From Streptomyces sp. NRRL F-4489 (GTDB lineage Bacteria > Actinomycetota > Actinomycetes > Streptomycetales > Streptomycetaceae): a stretch of DNA of 9,481 nucleotides. Below the pieces are notes generated by a model that had not been told where the DNA came from, did not search any database, and was given only the letters and a program-made list of their open reading frames with translations. Positions 6,749-9,481 of the stretch are shown here, piece by piece. A program made the position numbers and the translations under genes. Within the stretch, counting starts at the first letter, position 1. The number at the start of each line of letters is the position of its first letter. The DNA lies in assembly GCF_001509485.1 (NCBI RefSeq), contig NZ_LLZI01000067.1:1-9481 (forward strand), given 5' to 3'.

Positions 6749-7659
6749 GCTATGAACCTTTCCAGCGAGAGCTGCGTGGTGCTAGCAGCTATCGGACATG
6801 CAGGGTTCGTACAGCGGCCCCATGAGGCCGGTCCGGCGACTGCCTGCAACCGGCAGAGCCCTTCCAGACTCATCACGTCGGGCAGCATGCGGTCGCCGCC
6901 GCATGTCGGCAGGTCGATGACTTGCCCTCGCCGGCGGCGAGCCTCCAGCCGCGCCCGAAGCGAGGGACGGTCGTGTTCCATGCGCTGCGCAAGCAGTGCT
7001 CGAGCCTGGGCATGGTCGGGACTGCCGTCGTGGCGCCTGGGGTAACGGCATCGCTGCGATGTGGCCCCGCGCAGAATCTGGGTAGCGGCGTGACGCTTGC
7101 CGAGTTGGCGTTTGAAGGCGCGGCATGCGCGACACCACGCCTCTTCGCATCGCCACCACAGGGCCGCCCAGGTATCGATCACTGCCCGCAAGGCCCGCGT
7201 GACGGTGCGCCCCATCTTCATGGAGGGCGTCGATCGTGGGCCGGGACGGTGGCGTCGGTAACCGGACGGGTGGGGAGCCTGGCGGGCTGAGCAGCAGGCG
7301 GAGGTGGCCAGCGTGAGACGTCTGGCGCGTGGTGCTCGGGAAGTTTCTACTGTTGCCAGCCAGCCATCGGCTTCCAGACGCTGGACAGCCGCCGCCGCCG
7401 CGGTCCGGTGAGAGCAGCCGGCCAGCACCCTCAGGCGCCGGACACTGGCGGCCATGGTGAGGCTGTCGTGCATGAGCATGATGTTGGCGACTGCGCAGGT
7501 CCGACCGTAACAATTCAACCAACCCTCTGAGGGGTCGACATCCGCAACGCGTACGTACGGCCGGGAGGAAAGCAGACCAAGAAATGAACGAAACTCCTGC
7601 AGTAGGGAACCGGCGCTCGACTGGAAACTCCGTCGAGCGCCGGCATGACCTAAACCCAT
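6712..7659 (-). CDS. Winged-helix DNA-binding protein with Cys-containing C-terminal half, function unknown
   Basis: I do not recognise a named family for this 315-residue frame. Residues about 69-118 read like a winged helix-turn-helix: RRLRVLAGCSHRTAAAAAV, then QRLEADGWLATV and a basic strand ARRLTL. The second half is Arg-rich with an amphipathic stretch TRALRAVIDTWAALWWRCEE and cysteines at 171, 176 and 179, plus 253 in PTCGG and 283/288 in RCTNPAC; a metal site is possible but unproven. Third-position G/C is good from about codon 55 onward but poor before it, and codon 3 is a TTA. The real start may therefore be internal, for example the ATG at 7479, though that lacks a clear ribosome site; the ATG at 7659 has AAAGGGA ten bases upstream. 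The gene runs 37 bases into the Ada-type gene and carries that gene's ribosome site, so the two are probably coupled. Confidence 0.55.
   Translation of the reverse strand: MGLGHAGARRSFQSSAGSLLQEFRSFLGLLSSRPYVRVADVDPSEGWLNCYGRTCAVANIMLMHDSLTMAASVRRLRVLAGCSHRTAAAAAVQRLEADGWLATVETSRAPRARRLTLATSACCSARQAPHPSGYRRHRPGPRSTPSMKMGRTVTRALRAVIDTWAALWWRCEEAWCRACRAFKRQLGKRHAATQILRGATSQRCRYPRRHDGSPDHAQARALLAQRMEHDRPSLRARLEARRRRGQVIDLPTCGGDRMLPDVMSLEGLCRLQAVAGPASWGRCTNPACPIAASTTQLSLERFIACLTSNAAGVPR
6782..6797. repeat. 16-base direct repeat, copy 2 (CTAGCAGCTATCGGAC)
   Basis: The sequence is identical to 2007-2022. This copy lies within the 3' coding end of the winged-helix gene and 34 bases upstream of the GTG start of the Ada-type gene, so it could be a protein-binding site or a chance match. 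Confidence 0.65.
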
Positions 7660-7679
7660 GATGCCAAAATCCCTTTGCG

Positions 7680-7721
7680 GTTAACTTACCGGAGAAGTAG
7701 CGTTAACTATTGAGCTCCGGT
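7680..7721 (-). promoter_or_regulatory. Paired GTTAAC sites and inverted repeat upstream of the winged-helix gene
   Basis: GTTAAC occurs at 7680-7685 and again at 7702-7707, 22 bases apart or about two helical turns. An inverted repeat ACCGGAG (7688-7694) / CTCCGGT (7715-7721) interleaves with them. This is 21-62 bases before the ATG at 7659, where promoter and operator would be expected. Self-regulation by the winged-helix protein is a possibility only. Confidence 0.35.
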
Positions 7722-7801
7722 TCGATCATCCACGCAAGGCGTTGGGACTCTTCGCTGGTGCCTCATCTCAGCCCCTGCCGTCGAGACGGCGTCGCAAAAA
7801 T

Positions 7802-7858
7802 GGACACTTTTACGATCGAATGCCTTCACGCAGCGAGATACAGCTGCGAAAAGTGCCC
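7802..7858. repeat. Nested imperfect inverted repeat
   Basis: The outer arms GGACACTTTT (7802-7811) and AAAAGTGCCC (7849-7858) pair at 9 of 10 positions. The inner arms CGCAGC (7829-7834) and GCTGCG (7843-7848) pair perfectly, and the right inner and outer arms are contiguous, leaving a 17-base bulge on the left. It could be a structured RNA, a terminator or a remnant of a mobile-element end. No transposase or target duplication is visible. Confidence 0.35.
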
Positions 7859-8094
7859 AGAATCACGTCATCCACCCTGAGTGTGCCTAGCGGGCCAGCC
7901 CCCCTTTCGCAACCTAAATCATCTCCGGATTAATGTACTAAAATCTCAACCATTTCACCGCCACCCCTCTTTCGATCTTGACGTGTTCTTTACCTTCACA
8001 AGGTGCACACCAGGACAATAGGGATCATGAGAGGGATAAAAAATACCGTCGAGTACACATGCCGCTGGCAACGAGATTGCGGACGCCCACCAAC

Positions 8095-8498
8095 ATGCGA
8101 GGCAGATGCGCAATATGTAAAACTCTTGGACCAATAATCGAAGAGTGCTTCGAAACAGACGCTCGCGAACAGTCGGCGGCCGGCGTCTGCGAACTCATCG
8201 CCGCCCGCCACGATCGCTCAAGGACACCGCGCGCCATCGAGACGATCCAGCACGGCACCCTGCTGCGGCCCGAAGAGCGCACCCGCTCCCGGGCGTTTGA
8301 CCAAGTGGCCTTGGCAACGCGCCTACGTGGTTGCGGATCAGCTCGGAGCCGCCGACGCGCTGGAGCTCCTCGGCCATGTCCGCTCCACCCGGGTCGTCGA
8401 CCGACCTGCAGGAGCTCGACCGTGAACTCGCCGCCATCCCCGGCTCTGTGGCCGCCGTCAGCGCCCGCGACCGCATCCGGGCAGCCCTCACCACATAG
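8095..8498 (+). pseudogene. Frameshifted remnant of an unrecognised actinomycete gene
   Basis: Three successive plus-strand frames have strongly G/C-biased third positions. The first includes SAAGVCELIAARHD and IETIQHGTLLRPEERTRS to about 8293. The second continues LTKWPWQR then AYVVADQLGAADALELLGHV to about 8400, and the third continues DLQELDRELAAIPG and ends DRIRAALTT with TAG at 8496-8498. Ignoring one T in the TTT at 8295-8297 and one C at 8401-8402 joins them into one uninterrupted protein. No other gene explains this coding signal, because the NUDIX gene on the other strand ends at 8488. I do not recognise the family. The 5' end is uncertain: in-frame ATGs occur at 8059 and 8095 without clear ribosome sites, and the convincing codon bias starts near 8160. 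Sequencing or assembly indels are an alternative to true decay. Confidence 0.55.
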
Positions 8499-9261
8499 GC
8501 CCGGCCCCTCGCAAACCGGACGGAGGAGCGCTCGCGAAGCGGTTGACCACCTGCGGGAGATAGTCCGCCCAGGAGCGGAGCGCCGTCACCTCTTCCCTCG
8601 TGCGCACCGTCGTCAGCTGCTCCAGCTCAGGCTCAACACCGCGGGCCCGCTCAGCCAACGTCACGGCCTCGAACTGCTTGCGCACGAGCGGCTCCGGAAG
8701 TCGGGGCGCTCGAAAATGCACTCCGACATTGCCGTGCTCGCCGCGGGTGACAGCCCACAACTCCAGATCTTGATTTCCGACGTGGACACCGATCTCCTCC
8801 GCCAGCTCCCGAGCCGCATGCCGGCGCAGGCCCGCCAGATCCAACGGCTCGCCCTCCGCCGGAGGCTCCACCAGACCGCCTGGCAGAGTCCATCGGCCTG
8901 CAGCCGCAGTCGACGGCGACGACCGACCCACGACCAGGCCCAACTCGTCCACCGGCTGCAGAACCGCGACATACACCGACGAGGGCAGCCACGCCCCAGC
9001 ACCCCGGATATGGCGAAGGAGTTGATACCGGTAACTCGCCCTTGCCCAGGCCAGCACCAACCCGGGCCCTTGGCGCTCCACGCCCACGCACGCCACCGCC
9101 GGTCCGTCAAAGAGCGACGGGTTCGCCGTCCCCGCCTCCTCCCAGAGTCCGTCCACTGCGGCTAGCTCCTCCGACGACACGCAGGGGAACTGAGCCTCGA
9201 CAAAGCTCAACCGGACAGGCTCCAGGAACTCAACGGTGCGCGAGTCCTGCTGCTGCGTCAT
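8488..9261 (-). CDS. NUDIX domain protein
   Basis: The 257-residue protein has a NUDIX core near its middle: WTLPGG (124-129) begins the box and RELAEEIGV (151-159) completes it, with Glu152, Glu155 and Glu156 as expected metal ligands and Gly158 in place. Such enzymes hydrolyse a nucleoside diphosphate linked to another group; the substrate cannot be told here. The loop between the first Gly and REL is about eight residues longer than the canonical G-x5-E-x7-RE spacing, and no Glu sits at the usual x7 position. The N-terminal ~95 residues (EFLEPVRLSFVEAQFPCVSS onward) are outside the core and I cannot assign them. ATG 9261 is chosen because AGGA lies seven to eight bases upstream; the frame extends to 9423, but that extension runs through a palindrome and into the hairpin array, so it is unlikely to be coding. 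The gene converges on the pseudogene and overlaps its end by 11 bases. Confidence 0.82.
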   Translation of the reverse strand: MTQQQDSRTVEFLEPVRLSFVEAQFPCVSSEELAAVDGLWEEAGTANPSLFDGPAVACVGVERQGPGLVLAWARASYRYQLLRHIRGAGAWLPSSVYVAVLQPVDELGLVVGRSSPSTAAAGRWTLPGGLVEPPAEGEPLDLAGLRRHAARELAEEIGVHVGNQDLELWAVTRGEHGNVGVHFRAPRLPEPLVRKQFEAVTLAERARGVEPELEQLTTVRTREEVTALRSWADYLPQVVNRFASAPPSGLRGAGPMW

Positions 9262-9277
9262 GACGTCATCCTGGCAA

Positions 9278-9295
9278 AGTGACCAGTCAGTCACT
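9278..9295. promoter_or_regulatory. 18-base inverted repeat upstream of the NUDIX gene, candidate operator
   Basis: AGTGAC (9278-9283) and GTCACT (9290-9295) are perfect inverse arms around CAGTCA. The minus strand reads AGTGACTGACTGGTCACT, whose TGACTGAC-like core resembles TetR-family operators. It ends 17 bases before the ATG at 9261, so a bound protein would block transcription or initiation. No TetR-type gene is in the window. Confidence 0.45.
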
Positions 9296-9380
9296 GCATG
9301 CTCACGGCTGTCCCCGTTCCTTGTGCGCTGCTCTTCTGCTGCGAAATCTTGGGCGCGGCCGGGCGCGCGGCGTAGAGAGC

Positions 9381-9481
9381 GGAATTCCGGAGGAATTTCC
9401 TTGCCATTCCGGAGGAATGGCAAGTCCCGAAGGGACTTAGCGATTCCCCGGAGGGGAATCGCATTTGACGCCCCGTAGGGG
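9381..9481. repeat. Array of five hairpins with GNA triloops at the window edge; candidate linear-replicon telomere
   Basis: On the plus strand the hairpins are as follows. (1) Arms 9381-9388 / 9392-9399, loop GGA, one G.T pair. (2) Arms 9401-9410 / 9414-9423, loop GGA, ten perfect pairs. (3) Arms 9422-9428 / 9432-9438, loop GAA, seven pairs, sharing two bases with hairpin 2. (4) Arms 9440-9449 / 9453-9462, loop GGA, ten perfect pairs. (5) Arms 9471-9474 / 9478-9481, loop GTA, four pairs ending on the last base. Every loop is G-N-A closed by C:G, a very stable triloop. Streptomyces linear replicons end in closely packed palindromes whose 3' strand folds with such loops, GCA being typical. The orientation fits a right-hand end. 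The complementary 5' end would begin CCCCTACGGGG, comparable in layout to the archetypal first palindrome CCCGCGGAGCGGG but different in sequence. That the molecule ends here is inferred. Confidence 0.6.

Larger units (their letters stand above)
7660..8094. other. Gene-poor, less GC-rich intergenic stretch
   Basis: I see no convincing gene in these 435 bases. The composition is visibly richer in A and T than the rest of the window, for example around 7905-8060. It contains the upstream region of the winged-helix gene with two GTTAAC sites (7680-7721), a small palindrome GCCGTC-GA-GACGGC (7777-7790) and a nested inverted-repeat structure (7802-7858). A short frame at 8027-8137 (36 codons, beginning MRGIKNTVEYTC, with three Cys) has a weak ribosome site and mixed codon use; it may be the remnant 5' end of the pseudogene that follows. 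Confidence 0.5.

Noticed and set aside
5846..7045. 399-codon plus-strand open frame opposite the Ada-type gene
   Set aside because: Antisense shadow of a gene with clear Ada, AraC and AlkA signatures.
7742..7933. 63-codon plus-strand frame MGLFAGASSQPL...
   Set aside because: No ribosome site, Ser/Arg/Pro-rich, mixed codon use, and it crosses the nested inverted repeat.
7978..9165. 395-codon plus-strand open frame spanning the pseudogene and the NUDIX gene
   Set aside because: Only the part from about 8160 to 8293 has coding-like codon use, and it is reported as pseudogene. Beyond it the frame is Arg/Pro/Ser-rich and simply opposes the NUDIX gene.
9262..9423. N-terminal extension of the NUDIX frame to an ATG at 9423
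   Set aside because: The extension would encode the hairpin array and the palindrome. The ATG at 9261 has a good ribosome site and the homologous-looking protein begins there.
9381..9481. Hairpin array as a CRISPR array or ordinary terminator
   Set aside because: Stem sequences differ and there are no equal-length spacers, so it is not CRISPR. No gene ends nearby on either strand, so five terminators in a row are not expected.

Overview
The window looks like DNA from a high-GC actinomycete, most likely Streptomyces or a close relative. Most codons end in G or C, intergenic hairpins lack U-tracts, starts are a mix of ATG and GTG behind GAAAGG/AGGA-type ribosome sites, and the protein families are typical of that group. 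Nothing in the window fixes the species.

Layout, left to right. Positions 2-112 (+) hold the last 36 codons of an AlaA-like PLP aminotransferase, closed by a strong hairpin at 148-186. From 250 to 7659 every gene lies on the minus strand. In transcription order (right to left) these are: a winged-helix, Cys-containing protein of unknown function (6712-7659); an Ada-type methyl sensor/AraC/AlkA fusion (5255-6748) whose start overlaps the previous gene; a conserved protein of unknown function with an Ada-like GHRPCxxCR motif (4542-5213); an AsnB-type asparagine synthase (2608-4452); a hairpin (2521-2561); a small ArsR-type regulator (2102-2377, start debatable); a hairpin and repeat-rich intergenic region; and a 14-helix DHA2-type MFS exporter (250-1815). 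The first four genes are spaced like an operon. ArsR and the exporter look like a second, regulator-plus-pump unit.

The right part differs. A less GC-rich, gene-poor stretch (about 7660-8094) leads into a plus-strand pseudogene (about 8095-8498). Its frame is restored by removing two single bases. A NUDIX-family gene (8488-9261, minus) follows, with a palindrome just upstream of its start.

The last 101 bases (9381-9481) form five consecutive hairpins. Each has a three-base GNA loop (GGA, GGA, GAA, GGA, GTA) closed by C:G, and the fifth ends exactly on the last base of the window. This resembles the folded 3' strand of a Streptomyces-type linear replicon end, though not of the archetypal sequence as I remember it. 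It is the most interesting signal here, with the caveat that the window alone cannot show that the molecule ends at this point.

A second theme is alkylation sensing. The Ada-type protein keeps its methyl-acceptor cysteines, but its glycosylase domain has apparently lost the catalytic Asp and other conserved positions. Its downstream neighbour carries a motif like one half of the Ada zinc site. The cluster may therefore be a methyl-damage-responsive regulon rather than a repair operon; this is inference.
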